This document shows positions 1-8,292 of a DNA stretch of 64,000 nt, one piece after another. The translations under genes and the position numbers were made by a program. The stretch spans positions 806,001-870,000 of the forward strand of contig CAWAJR010000006.1 in assembly GCA_963782465.1 (NCBI GenBank). The letters run 5' to 3'. This DNA is from JAODBJ01 sp963782465. GTDB taxonomy: Bacteria > Actinomycetota > Acidimicrobiia > IMCC26256 > PALSA-610. The stretch's first letter is position 1. Every line of letters starts with the position of its first letter. The notes under the pieces were generated by a model. It was given only the letters and a program-made list of their open reading frames with translations. It ran no database searches and was not told where the DNA came from.

Positions 1-113
1 ACACGACCCTGCTGGATCATGCGTTCAACGATCTCGAGCGCGCGTTCGCGACTGACCTCGCCGAATTCTTCGGCCGCGTCGAGCAGGTCACTCCAGTCGG
101 GTCCGTCGGACAT
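1..113 (-). CDS. Uncharacterised protein, N-terminal 38 codons only
   Basis: The gene runs off the left edge, so only its start is visible. It begins MSDGPDWSDL and continues as an acidic, helix-prone stretch ending ERMIQQGRV. The start is chosen because a strong Shine-Dalgarno GAAGGAG lies 6 nt before this ATG; a second in-frame ATG at 116 is only 3 nt from it. Too little is present to name a family. A regulator-like or phasin-like small helical protein would fit, but that is a guess. The 140 nt between it and the next gene show no further coding signal. Confidence 0.55.
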   Translation of the reverse strand, partial: MSDGPDWSDLLDAAEEFGEVSRERALEIVERMIQQGR

Positions 114-253
114 CATTTGCTCCTTCTCGCCGGGCGGGACGTTCGGGCTGGGCCAGGTTCGGCGGCCGCGGCGAACACTACGCCGCGACGTTCGTCACCG
201 CATCGGTGTTCCGCTCGCGCGTACGCGTCAAACGCGCGGGCGAATCGGTGGGC

Positions 254-1318
254 TCACGCGCCGGGTATGAGATCGAGGCAGGCGAGATCGGTGATCGCGG
301 CGGTGCAGCGCTCGAACAATGTGCGGCACAACTCGACGTGCCGCTCGTCCTCCACCGTGAGCCCGCCGCCGGCGATGACCGGGTAGACCAGGCAGAAGAG
401 GGTCGCGACGCGATAGTCGTGCCACATCTCCTCGAACGGATAGCCGGTCACCCCGGCGGCCAGGAGGCCGTTGTGGTACCGGACAACGAGATCGGCTTCC
501 CAGTCGCGTCGCCGGCCGACGCTCAGGCTTTGCGTCGTGAAGTACGCGAGGTCGTAGGGGCCGCGGGCACGCGTCACGAGTTGCCAGTCGCAGAGGGCGA
601 TCTCGCCGTTCTCGAAGAACATGTTGTCGAGGCGATAGTCGCCGTGCGCCAGCGTGACCGGCGGTTGCGACAACTCGTGCATCAACGCGGGGATGTGCTC
701 GGGGAACCCTTCGCACAGGTCGTGGATCTCGGGGGTTACGAGATCGTCGACCGAGGGGGCAAGTACCGGCCAGCCGGTCTGGAACGCGACCTGCACCGCG
801 GGAACGATCTGCGGATCATCGAGCGACGGCAACCAGGCCATCTGGTCGAGCCGCGCGTCGAGCCAGAACGCGGCGTGATGCGCGGCGAGGCGATCGACGG
901 CCAGGGCCGCTTCCTTCTCGGTGCAACCCTCGATCTGGTCGGGGTTGCGACCGCGCAACTTGCTCAGCACGAGCGCGAAGTCGTGGGTCTCACCGTCGAA
1001 GGCGGAGAAGTGGCAGGTAGGCGAACCGAGCGGCGAGTGCGGCACGATCTGCTCGTACGCGCGCACCTCTCGCTCGTACATCCGCAACACCATCGCGACG
1101 AAACGGCTCTCGTCGCCCGTTGCGGGGAACTTGGCGACGACGACCTCCGGTCCGTCGTGACCGTCCCACTCGAGCACGACCTGCGCGAGATTGCTGACCA
1201 GGCCGTAGCCGCTACCGATGCCGTCGGTCTCGAAACCGCGCAGCCGGCCCGGCGCGCCGAGCGCCTCCTCCAGCCACTGGGCGGTCAACTCGCCGGCGCG
1301 CACCGGGTAGTCGGTCAT
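254..1318 (-). CDS. Aminoglycoside-phosphotransferase-fold kinase
   Basis: A 354-residue protein of the APH/choline-kinase fold, which phosphorylates small hydroxylated substrates; the substrate here is unknown. The catalytic loop HGDYRLDNMFF and the metal-binding CDWQLV are both visible in the C-terminal half, and the N-terminal lobe contains VVAKFPA. Relatives in actinobacteria often sit beside acyl-CoA or steroid catabolic genes, as here. The ATG at 1318 overlaps the stop of the upstream SDR (ATGA), implying translational coupling. A longer in-frame reading to 1528 exists but would bury that coupling and run through the SDR gene. Confidence 0.85.
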   Translation of the reverse strand: MTDYPVRAGELTAQWLEEALGAPGRLRGFETDGIGSGYGLVSNLAQVVLEWDGHDGPEVVVAKFPATGDESRFVAMVLRMYEREVRAYEQIVPHSPLGSPTCHFSAFDGETHDFALVLSKLRGRNPDQIEGCTEKEAALAVDRLAAHHAAFWLDARLDQMAWLPSLDDPQIVPAVQVAFQTGWPVLAPSVDDLVTPEIHDLCEGFPEHIPALMHELSQPPVTLAHGDYRLDNMFFENGEIALCDWQLVTRARGPYDLAYFTTQSLSVGRRRDWEADLVVRYHNGLLAAGVTGYPFEEMWHDYRVATLFCLVYPVIAGGGLTVEDERHVELCRTLFERCTAAITDLACLDLIPGA

Positions 1319-2121
1319 GTGATCACTTCCTCGTCGGTTGTCCGATCGACGCGCCACAACAACGTGTCGGTGATGTGCCACGGTGCGTGCGCGAGCCACG
1401 GGTAGAGGCGAGTACGCCTGGGCATTTGCACCACCGCGCGGTCGCGCTCCACGGCCCGCACGACCTGGCGCGCAACGGCGCCCGGTTCGAGGTCGACGGA
1501 GAGTTGCAGTTGCTCCACTCGCGCCCACGACCGGCGGGTCGGCCCGTACTCCCGCGTGTTGTCGACCATCTCGGTTCGCACCCCACCCAACTCAACGAGT
1601 GTCGTGCGAACCCCCGATCCGCGCAGCTCCGAGCGCAAGCCGGCCGTGAACCGGCTCAAGCCGGCCTTCGACGCGCCGTATGCCGTGAGCCCGGGAAAGG
1701 TGACCATCGCGGCGAGTGACGACACGTTCACGAGGTGGCCCCGCCGTCGCGGCAACATCGTCGCCAGCGCCTGCCGGCACAACTCCATCGGCGTGGCGAG
1801 GTTGACCCGCAACAGCGCGTCGAGCGTCGCAGGATCGGCGTCGGCGAAACGGCCGGTCGCGTCGATGCCGGCGTTGTTCACCAGCACGTCGACGTCGCCG
1901 TCGCGCTCGACGCGAGCCCAAAGGCCGTCGACCGCGGCCGTGTCACAGAGGTCGACCGCGTATGCGAGCCCACCCACGTCGGCGGCAAGTTTCTCGATCG
2001 CGTCGGCGTTCCGCGCGACGAGCGCGACCCGTGCCCCGCACGACGCGAACTCGTGCACCATCGCCCGGCCGATGCCGCGGGACGCGCCGGTGACGAGCAC
2101 CCGGGCGCCGCCGAGGTTCAT
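1315..2121 (-). CDS. Short-chain dehydrogenase/reductase
   Basis: A 268-residue classical SDR, probably an NAD(P)-dependent alcohol or ketone oxidoreductase. The cofactor motif TGASRGIG is at residues 11-18, NNAG at 82-85, and the catalytic Ser135-Tyr148-Lys152 set (NVSS, YGASK) is intact. The C-terminal 60 residues are hydrophobic and aromatic (LYPWLAHAPWH), like SDRs acting on lipid substrates. It is stop/start-coupled on both sides: its ATG overlaps the ferritin-like gene stop and its own stop overlaps the phosphotransferase start, so the three genes form one operon. The substrate cannot be read from sequence. Confidence 0.9.
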   Translation of the reverse strand: MNLGGARVLVTGASRGIGRAMVHEFASCGARVALVARNADAIEKLAADVGGLAYAVDLCDTAAVDGLWARVERDGDVDVLVNNAGIDATGRFADADPATLDALLRVNLATPMELCRQALATMLPRRRGHLVNVSSLAAMVTFPGLTAYGASKAGLSRFTAGLRSELRGSGVRTTLVELGGVRTEMVDNTREYGPTRRSWARVEQLQLSVDLEPGAVARQVVRAVERDRAVVQMPRRTRLYPWLAHAPWHITDTLLWRVDRTTDEEVIT

Positions 2122-3230
2122 CGCGCCGCAGCCCGGTCGCGCGCTACCTCGTCGAGGTCGCCGTACTCACTGCCCGTGTCGGCCCAGTCCTCGAATTCGA
2201 TCACACCGATCTCGGTGAAGCGTTCGCGTAACCAACCATCGCCGGCGTCGAGCAAACCGAGCTTCTTACAGTTCGGCACGATCTTCGAGAACAGGTGCTT
2301 CTGGAACGTGTTCTCTTCGGCCGGCTGTTGCAGCAGCAACTTCACCATCACCCGCACGTCGATGCCGAGCCGGTCCCACACCTCTTGCTGGAGGAACCGG
2401 TCCCGCATGCGGATGGCAGCCTCGAACGCGAACTCCTGCCGCTCGCGGATCTCGCGGCCGCTCATCTGCTCGTAGCACTCCCTGAGCGACAGCACGCCGA
2501 ACGCGACGTGCCGGGCTTCGTCGCTCATCACGTACCGCAGGAGCTTCTTCAACAGCGGCTCGGTGGTGAGCTGGTGCAGCACGCCGAACGCGGCGAGCGC
2601 GAGACCCTCCACCATGATCTGCATGCCGAGATAGGTCAGGTCCCAGCGCGAGTCGGAGATGATGTCGTCGAGGAGCAGCCCGAGATGCGCGTTGATCGGG
2701 TAGTGACCGTCGAGTTTCTCGTCGAGGTAGCGGGCGAACACTTCGACATGGCGTGCCTCATCCATCACCTGCGTCGCCGCGTAGTACTTCGCGTCGATCC
2801 ACGGCACCGTCTCGACGATCTTCGCGGTGCAAAGCAGCGCGCCTTGCTCGCCGTGCAGGAACTGGCTCAGGCGCCACGTGAAGTTCTCGATCGCGTACCG
2901 CTGCCACTCGCCGTCGTTCCAGTGGGCGACGGGAGACCCGGGTAGTTCGGCCAACCGCCGCACGTGCAAGGCGCGATAGTCGCCACCGCTGATCTCCCGG
3001 GCGACGCGTTCGAGGTCGACGTCGGTCGACCAATCGAGGTCGGTCGAGCCGTTCCATTGCGACCGTTTCGCCTTCTCGTAGAGCTTGTCGAGCGCGGGAC
3101 GCTCACCTTTCTCGTAGTTCCAGGTGAAGATCGCCGCGGCCGGGTCGGTGACGGTGTGCGCGGTGGCGCCGTCGTCGCGTCCGGTGACCGCGAGGATGGC
3201 TTCGAGGTCGTCGCGGTTGGTGCGAGCCAT
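2118..3230 (-). CDS. Diiron ferritin-like oxidase/oxygenase
   Basis: A 370-residue all-helical protein of the ferritin-like superfamily, in the size range of R2-like and AurF-type diiron enzymes. Two DEARHV motifs (DEARHVEVF and DEARHVAFG) supply the E-x-x-H iron ligands, and separate glutamates in HGEQGAL and VEGLAL complete a four-helix diiron site. This predicts an O2-activating N- or C-oxygenase rather than a storage ferritin. The start MARTNRDD at 3230 is preferred; an in-frame extension to 3344 would overlap the upstream M55 gene. It leads the coupled ferritin-like/SDR/phosphotransferase operon, which suggests a short oxidative catabolic or modification route. Confidence 0.82.
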   Translation of the reverse strand: MARTNRDDLEAILAVTGRDDGATAHTVTDPAAAIFTWNYEKGERPALDKLYEKAKRSQWNGSTDLDWSTDVDLERVAREISGGDYRALHVRRLAELPGSPVAHWNDGEWQRYAIENFTWRLSQFLHGEQGALLCTAKIVETVPWIDAKYYAATQVMDEARHVEVFARYLDEKLDGHYPINAHLGLLLDDIISDSRWDLTYLGMQIMVEGLALAAFGVLHQLTTEPLLKKLLRYVMSDEARHVAFGVLSLRECYEQMSGREIRERQEFAFEAAIRMRDRFLQQEVWDRLGIDVRVMVKLLLQQPAEENTFQKHLFSKIVPNCKKLGLLDAGDGWLRERFTEIGVIEFEDWADTGSEYGDLDEVARDRAAAR

Positions 3231-3249
3231 GCAGCCCCCAGTCGAGGGA

Positions 3250-4113
3250 TCAGTAGTTGCGGATCTCGTTCGGTTGGCGAGCCAGGAACTGGGTGATGGC
3301 CGCCATCCGGTACGCGATCGCCATCTCGGTGTGTTCGAAGGCAACGGTCCGGTCGTTCACGATCGAGAACTCCGGGAACCGTTCGGCGATGACGGCACGG
3401 GCGTCGCCCGATAGCGCTGTGCGCAGTTCCACTTCGAACTCGAACGGCGTGACGAAGTCGGGAGCGACGATCTCACCGGCGTGCAGCCGCCCGACGGCTC
3501 GCTCGGCGGCAGCCGCGATGATGCGCTGCGCGCGGGCGGGCGGGATGACGGCGGCCGACGTGCGGCTCAGCGCGCGCTTCACGGTCGCGACTTCGATCCC
3601 GGGGCAGACCTTCTGCATTTCGGCGCCGACCACGTCGTCGCCGGCGATCAGTACGGTCGGTACACCGGCCTGAGCGGCAATGGTCGCGAAGATCTCACCT
3701 TCGCTCACGGAGCGGCCGTGCAGCCTGACGTCGGCATAGTCACCGTACGAAATCGTGTGGGCACAGACGCCGGGATAGTCGCCGACCTTGGCGTGATGCC
3801 CGACGAGCATGAGTGCATCGCATGATTCGTCGAGCGCAGCGGCCGTGGTCGCGCCGCCGCGCGGCTGGCCCCGTACGACCTCGACCGCTTCATCGATCTC
3901 GTCGAGCACGAGGTTGCACAGCATCTCGACACCGTGGTTCTCCTCGACGACGAACTCGGTCGCACCGGCCGCGCGCGCACCCTCCACCGCCGCGTTCACG
4001 TCGGCGGTCATCCATGAACGCGCTCGTTGGTAGTCCTGCCCTGCGGTGGTGACGTCCTGCCAGCGGGTGACGCCGCTGGCCCCCTCCATGTCGACCGAGA
4101 TGTAGACCCGCAT
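3250..4113 (-). CDS. dppA: M55-family D-aminopeptidase (DppA-like)
   Basis: A 287-residue protein beginning MRVYISVDMEGASG, the hallmark of the zinc D-aminopeptidase DppA, which releases D-amino acids from short peptides. The metal-binding D-x-E of SVDMEG and the histidines of ENHG and VGHHAK are present, and the length matches the family. The usual NDSHG motif appears as EENHG here, a mild variation. It lies 20 nt upstream of the ferritin-like gene on the same strand and could head that transcript. The link to peptide or peptidoglycan recycling rests on the family. Confidence 0.85.
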   Translation of the reverse strand: MRVYISVDMEGASGVTRWQDVTTAGQDYQRARSWMTADVNAAVEGARAAGATEFVVEENHGVEMLCNLVLDEIDEAVEVVRGQPRGGATTAAALDESCDALMLVGHHAKVGDYPGVCAHTISYGDYADVRLHGRSVSEGEIFATIAAQAGVPTVLIAGDDVVGAEMQKVCPGIEVATVKRALSRTSAAVIPPARAQRIIAAAAERAVGRLHAGEIVAPDFVTPFEFEVELRTALSGDARAVIAERFPEFSIVNDRTVAFEHTEMAIAYRMAAITQFLARQPNEIRNY

Positions 4114-4168
4114 CGCGAAATGGTCTCACGTTTGGCGCAGGCGGGACACTGGTACCGCGCCGTCTCGG

Positions 4169-4801
4169 CTACGGCACGGCGCCAAGCGCGGGCAGCACGA
4201 ACCGCAGCGCATGGGAACGGGCGTCGGCCGCCGGCATCGACGCGCGGTTCAACAGGCGGCCTTCGGCGAGCGCCCACACCACCGCGTGGATCAGCGGGGC
4301 GTCGGTCTCGGGCTGGGCGAGCGGGAACGATCCGTCGTCGCGCCCGGCCTCGAGGAGTTCGACGAGGGGCGCGAGCTGCGCGGCTCGTATCTCGCCGAAC
4401 TCGTCGGGGTACCGGCCTTCGAGGCGCTTGGCTTCCATCGTGAGCACCCTCGTGCGCCCCGCGCGCCGCGGCGCGTACGCGAGGAGGAGCGTCTCGTCGA
4501 TCCATGCGATCAACCCGACCCGCTTCGACGGCCATCGTTCGATGCGGGCACGAAGGCGTTCGACGCCCGCGTCCGAGTCGCGCTCGTACACGGCGAGCAG
4601 AAGCTCGTCACGCGATTGGAAGTGGCGGTAGAAGGCTCTCGTCGACAGGTGCGCCTCGGTGAGCACGTCGGCCACCGTGAGCGTCGCCGCCTTGCGGCCG
4701 AGCACTCTGACGGCGGCATCCAGCAGCGTCTCGACCTCTTCCGCCGAGCGCTTCCGGGCGGCCCCCATCGGTCGTTCGGCGGCTCGCTGTGCAATCCCCA
4801 T
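4169..4801 (-). CDS. TetR-family transcriptional regulator
   Basis: A 210-residue regulator. The N-terminal helix-turn-helix is clear (TVADVLTEAHLSTRAFYRHF, roughly residues 42-61), followed by a helical ligand-binding domain. The ATG at 4801 is chosen; a later ATG at MGAARKRS and a longer reading starting near 4855 are possible. The upstream DNA is unusually A+T-rich for this window and holds an imperfect palindrome (4811-4827) that could be its own operator. The divergent and downstream neighbours suggest control of catabolic genes, but the ligand is unknown. Confidence 0.85.
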   Translation of the reverse strand: MGIAQRAAERPMGAARKRSAEEVETLLDAAVRVLGRKAATLTVADVLTEAHLSTRAFYRHFQSRDELLLAVYERDSDAGVERLRARIERWPSKRVGLIAWIDETLLLAYAPRRAGRTRVLTMEAKRLEGRYPDEFGEIRAAQLAPLVELLEAGRDDGSFPLAQPETDAPLIHAVVWALAEGRLLNRASMPAADARSHALRFVLPALGAVP

Positions 4802-4810
4802 AGTCCAAAT

Positions 4811-4827
4811 TGAGAATGATGTTTTCA
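4811..4827. promoter_or_regulatory. Candidate TetR operator
   Basis: The 17-mer TGAGAATGATGTTTTCA reads as TGA-x-AA-N5-TT-x-TCA, an imperfect dyad 10 nt before the TetR start and between divergent genes. Position and symmetry fit an autoregulatory operator; binding is inferred only. Confidence 0.4.
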
Positions 4828-4903
4828 GCCCGCGGTTGTCAAACGCGTGGTACGACATCGTTGGACAACCAATCCGGTCGGGCGTAGAGGTGGGGAGACG
4901 CCA

Positions 4904-5548
4904 TTGCACAACGAGCCCTCGACAACCGGCGCGCGTCGATGGAGGATCGAGGCGTTCCGGCGGTTCACCGGTGAGACCCCGGCCCAGGTGCTGACCCGGC
5001 AGTACGAGCGGGGCGGCCGGACGCCGGACACGCCGGTGAGCGCAGACGAGCACCGCTGGATGGAACGAGTCGTCGCTGCGGCCCGCGGCGTGCACGGCGA
5101 CTTCCTCGCGGTGGCCGATGCACCGGCCCACGGGCAATATTCGCCCCGCATCTTGATGTTCGACGAGAGCGCGTCGGTCGCATTGCAGGTCGGTCCGGAG
5201 TCGGTCGAGGTGATCCCGCTCCCCGATTACGAAGGCGATACCGAACGGGGCTTCGCGCTCATGTGGCGCTTGTGCCAGACCCTCGCCAACGACGTCGATT
5301 GCATCATCGTCGACCCGACCGACCTGTCGGTGATCGAGATGCAGCTCGACTCTTCCCGCGCGGGAAGAGTACGGGTGGATCTAGAGCGTTACCCCTCCGT
5401 ACCGATCTGCCGTCGACCTCGCTCCAGCACGGCATGGCGCCGGACTTCTATCTCGGCGGGGTCGAACCCGCTGCCCTCCCATTCGCGACTGACGCGGTCT
5501 TCGATGGCCCACGCTTCTTCGACCGTCGTCGCCGTGACTTCGTCGTAG
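4904..5548 (+). CDS. Hypothetical protein, 3' end doubtful
   Basis: The first two-thirds of this 214-codon frame look coding, with a balanced acidic/hydrophobic composition around PESVEVIPLPDYEGDTE and IIVDPTDLSVIEMQLD. A TTG at 4904 follows GGGGAG by 7 nt and is the best start. The last 60 residues turn arginine/serine-rich and run about 160 nt into the convergent enoyl-CoA hydratase, across a perfect palindrome that looks like a terminator. The true stop may have been lost to a frameshift, or only the upstream part is real. No family recognised. Confidence 0.4.
   Translation: MHNEPSTTGARRWRIEAFRRFTGETPAQVLTRQYERGGRTPDTPVSADEHRWMERVVAAARGVHGDFLAVADAPAHGQYSPRILMFDESASVALQVGPESVEVIPLPDYEGDTERGFALMWRLCQTLANDVDCIIVDPTDLSVIEMQLDSSRAGRVRVDLERYPSVPICRRPRSSTAWRRTSISAGSNPLPSHSRLTRSSMAHASSTVVAVTSS
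5349..5370. terminator. Perfect 22-bp palindrome between convergent genes
   Basis: ACTCTTCCCGC followed directly by GCGGGAAGAGT, a perfect inverted repeat with no separate loop. It lies 18 nt beyond the enoyl-CoA hydratase stop, consistent with a terminator for that gene and for the opposing frame. No T-tract follows. Confidence 0.5.
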
Positions 5549-6207
5549 GTGCGCAACATGCGGCGCACCGCTCGTTGATCGATCGAAACGCAGTCTCGAC
5601 CGAGCTGCACGCAGTACGGCAGCAGATCGTCGTGCGGCACAACGTGGTTCACCAGACCCCACGCGAGTGCGGTCTGCGCGTCGAGGAAGTTGCCCGTCAC
5701 ACTCATCTCTTTGGCGCGCGCGACACCGATGCGCTGCGGCAACACCACAGTCAGGCCCCACCCCGGCATCACACCGACGCGCGCGTGCGTGTCGGCGAAA
5801 CGGGCCCGCTCCGAAGCGACGAGGAAGTCGCACGCGAGGGCGAGCTCGAAGCCCCCTGTGACCGCGACCCCGTTGACTGCGCCGATGACCAGCTTCGTGT
5901 GCGGAGGAAGCGCACCCCGCCACGGCAGGCGGCCCGCGTCGCGCTCGCCCATGTCGGCGAACCCCTCACCCGACGCGCTGACCTCGCCGGACCCGAACTC
6001 CTTGAGGTCGACGCCGGCACAGAAGGCCGGATCGGCGCCGGTGAGGACGATCACGTCGACGCCGTCGTCGGCTTCGAGCGCGTTGATGACCGACGGCAGC
6101 CGGCGCCGCACGGCCCGGTTCAACGCGTTGCGGGCCGCGGGCCGGTTGAGCGTGACCACCGCGACGCGGTCTTCGGTACGGGACAGCACGACGTCGTCGT
6201 CGGGCAC
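5389..6207 (-). CDS. Enoyl-CoA hydratase/isomerase family protein
   Basis: A 272-residue crotonase-fold enzyme that hydrates or isomerises acyl-CoA thioesters. NRPAARNALN near the N-terminus, the oxyanion-hole region DPAFCAGVDLKEF and the GAVNGVAVTGGFELAL segment are all present, and the length is normal for the family. The second oxyanion segment leads into CDFLVASERARFADTH, as in hydratases. The gene is flanked downstream by a palindrome at 5349-5370. Its exact acyl substrate is not visible; neighbouring SDR, MaoC and acyl-CoA synthetase genes suggest lipid or steroid breakdown. Confidence 0.9.
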   Translation of the reverse strand: MPDDDVVLSRTEDRVAVVTLNRPAARNALNRAVRRRLPSVINALEADDGVDVIVLTGADPAFCAGVDLKEFGSGEVSASGEGFADMGERDAGRLPWRGALPPHTKLVIGAVNGVAVTGGFELALACDFLVASERARFADTHARVGVMPGWGLTVVLPQRIGVARAKEMSVTGNFLDAQTALAWGLVNHVVPHDDLLPYCVQLGRDCVSIDQRAVRRMLRTYDEVTATTVEEAWAIEDRVSREWEGSGFDPAEIEVRRHAVLERGRRQIGTEG

Positions 6208-6246
6208 GTGGTTGCCTTTCGTCGGCCCGGCAGGAGCCGGGCGCCG

Positions 6247-6738
6247 CTATTCGAGGTACACGATCTCGCCGTCGGAGGCGTCGAGCACGGCTTGCACCGC
6301 AACGTGAAGTGCCGCATGCAACGCCTCGAACCGTTCCGCCTCGAGGTCGTCTTCATCAGCGGCGCCGGGAGCCGGCTGCACGTCTCCCACTTCGAGACCG
6401 GCCAGCGCCGCGTCCCAGTCGGTGCGGGCCGCCTCGACCCTCAGACGCATCGCCGGCGCTTGCAGCAAGGCGCGGGCCAAGTCCTGCACGATGGTGATCA
6501 CGACGTCGGTGCTGGTGCGCACCCCGGGGGTCGCGAGCAGGTGCAACGCCTGCAGCTTGCGCATCGCCAGCGCCGCGATCATCACCGGATCGGCCATCTC
6601 GGTCACGACGGCGTCGACCGCCGACAGATCGAGCGGCACCGTGTCGGGGACGTCGAACCACTGCTTCAACGTGTCGAACAACTCTTCCGTGACACCGTGC
6701 AGCGCGAGCAGCTCCGACGGTTTCGGGACGACTTCCAT
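6247..6738 (-). CDS. Hypothetical protein, 163 aa
   Basis: I do not recognise a family. From the ATG at 6738 it reads MEVVPKPSELLALHGVTEEL and is mostly helical, with leucine/alanine-rich stretches and an acidic patch (AADEDDLEAERFEAL) before the end EIVYLE. It starts 19 nt after the zinc dehydrogenase stop on the same strand and ends 39 nt before the enoyl-CoA hydratase start, so it is probably co-transcribed with both. An upstream in-frame extension to 6894 is rejected because it would overlap the dehydrogenase with an arginine/serine-rich, non-coding-like composition. Confidence 0.7.
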   Translation of the reverse strand: MEVVPKPSELLALHGVTEELFDTLKQWFDVPDTVPLDLSAVDAVVTEMADPVMIAALAMRKLQALHLLATPGVRTSTDVVITIVQDLARALLQAPAMRLRVEAARTDWDAALAGLEVGDVQPAPGAADEDDLEAERFEALHAALHVAVQAVLDASDGEIVYLE

Positions 6739-6757
6739 CGGCACGAACCGTCCGCTG

Positions 6758-7987
6758 CTACCGGAAGTCGAACGCGGTCTTGATCGCGCCCGACGAATCC
6801 TGGGTCGCGAGCGCGACGAACGCGTCGCGCCACGCTTCGAGGCGAAAAGTGTGCGTGAGCATGCCCGTGAGGTCGACGCGGCCCGACGCGACAAGATCGA
6901 GGTAGTGCGCGATGCCGTGCGCGCGAACTCCCTCGACTTCCTCGAAGCCGAAAGCGTTCGAGCCGACGAAGGAGATCTCCTTGAAGTAGAGCGGCGTGTC
7001 CTCCCAGAAGGTCGGTCCGTGCACCCCCGCCTTGACGAGCGTGCCCCGCGCTTTCAGAACGCGTACACCCACCTCGAACGTCTCCTGCTTGCCGACTGTG
7101 TCGTACACGACGTCGATCGCACCGGGGTACGCCATCGGCAGGCCGTCGCTCGGCTGCAACACGCCACCGGACCAAGCGGCGGCCTCTTCGATCACCCGCA
7201 GCGCGGGCTCGTGGCCGATCACCGTCGCGCCGAGCTTGCGCGCGAGTGCGGCCTGCGCGTCGAAGCGCGCGACCACGAGCACGTCGACATCGGGATAGAG
7301 GGCACGCACGATCGCCGTCACGCATGTTCCCAGCGCGCCCGCGCCGTAGACCATCACCTTGCCGCCCGGGGGAGGCGAATGGCGCGTGACCGAGTGCAAC
7401 GACACGGCGAACGGATCGGCGAACACCGCAACTTCGTCGGGGATCCCGGCCGGCACTTTGAACAGCATCGAGTCGTGGGCGGGCATCAACGTCGCGTACC
7501 CGCCGCTCGCGTCCTTCGAGGTGCCGGTGTGGATGCCGGGCGCGATCGGTCCGACACCGAACGAAACGCAGAGGCTGAAGTCGCCCCGCTCGCACGCGGC
7601 GCACATCGGGCTGACGCCGCGAGGACCGCACGACAGCCAGGGGTTGAGGACGACACGGTCGCCCACGTCGAGACCTTCCGCTTCGGGGCCGAGCGCGACG
7701 ACGTCGGCAACGACCTCGTGGCCGAGCACCTGCGGCAGCGAGAAGAAGCCCTTCATCGGGTTGTCGGGCGAACGGACCTCGCCCCAATCCATGAAGACCT
7801 GCTTCGAGTCGGAGCCGCAGATACCGGTGAGCCGCGGTTTGGTGACCACCCAATCGGGGCGCAGGAACCCGGGGTCGTCCATGTCGACCAGTTTCATCGG
7901 CGTGCGGGCCAGGTTGCGCAGCAGGTGATTCGTGGTATCGATCTCGGGTTGCGGATCCGGCCGGACGCCGTAAAGCAATGCCTTCAT
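6758..7987 (-). CDS. Zinc-dependent alcohol dehydrogenase (MDR family)
   Basis: A 409-residue medium-chain dehydrogenase. The catalytic zinc ligands appear in GICGSD and LGHEVVADV. The structural-zinc lobe, with four cysteines spread over CGPRGVSPMCAACERGDFSLC, is looser than the canonical spacing. The nucleotide-binding turn is VYGAGALGTCV, with its first strand at VMVYG. A mid-protein insert and a long N-terminal arm make it longer than typical 350-residue members. The start MKALLYG at 7987 is preferred over MRRM at 7996. It probably oxidises an alcohol in the adjacent acyl-CoA pathway; the substrate is unknown. Confidence 0.88.
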   Translation of the reverse strand: MKALLYGVRPDPQPEIDTTNHLLRNLARTPMKLVDMDDPGFLRPDWVVTKPRLTGICGSDSKQVFMDWGEVRSPDNPMKGFFSLPQVLGHEVVADVVALGPEAEGLDVGDRVVLNPWLSCGPRGVSPMCAACERGDFSLCVSFGVGPIAPGIHTGTSKDASGGYATLMPAHDSMLFKVPAGIPDEVAVFADPFAVSLHSVTRHSPPPGGKVMVYGAGALGTCVTAIVRALYPDVDVLVVARFDAQAALARKLGATVIGHEPALRVIEEAAAWSGGVLQPSDGLPMAYPGAIDVVYDTVGKQETFEVGVRVLKARGTLVKAGVHGPTFWEDTPLYFKEISFVGSNAFGFEEVEGVRAHGIAHYLDLVASGRVDLTGMLTHTFRLEAWRDAFVALATQDSSGAIKTAFDFR

Positions 7988-8048
7988 ACGGCGCATGGTA
8001 CGCAGGGCCGCGTGTTTCCGTCTTCCGACGAACCCGAGGAGGGTCGTG

Positions 8049-8270
8049 ATGGTGCAACCGCCGACCGATCACACGTATCGCGTGACCGAAGTCGTGGGAA
8101 CCTCACCCGACAGTGTGCAGCAGGCAGTACGCAACGGGATTGCGCGCGCGAACCAGACGGTCCGCCACCTCGAATGGTTCGAGGTGACGTCGATTCGCGG
8201 GTGGATCAACGACGGTGAAGTGGGCCACTTCCAGGTCGCGATGAAGTTGGGTTTCCGCCTCGAAGATTGA
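8049..8270 (+). CDS. Dodecin (flavin-storage protein)
   Basis: A 73-residue protein matching dodecin from end to end: HTYRVTEVVGTSPDSV, then a single helix (AVRNGIARANQTVRHL), then LEWFEVTSIRGW and a closing strand. The tryptophan of LEWFEV is the residue that stacks on flavin in characterised dodecins. Dodecins form hollow dodecamers that bind FMN/FAD or coenzyme A and buffer free flavin. The ATG at 8049 has a good GAGGAGGG ribosome-binding site. It is divergent from the zinc dehydrogenase. Confidence 0.93.
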   Translation: MVQPPTDHTYRVTEVVGTSPDSVQQAVRNGIARANQTVRHLEWFEVTSIRGWINDGEVGHFQVAMKLGFRLED

Positions 8271-8292
8271 CCCGCGCCGTGACGCGGTTCGC

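Noticed and set aside
206..1405. A 399-codon plus-strand frame
   Set aside because: Antisense of the phosphotransferase; composition is shadow-like and the minus strand holds the kinase motifs.
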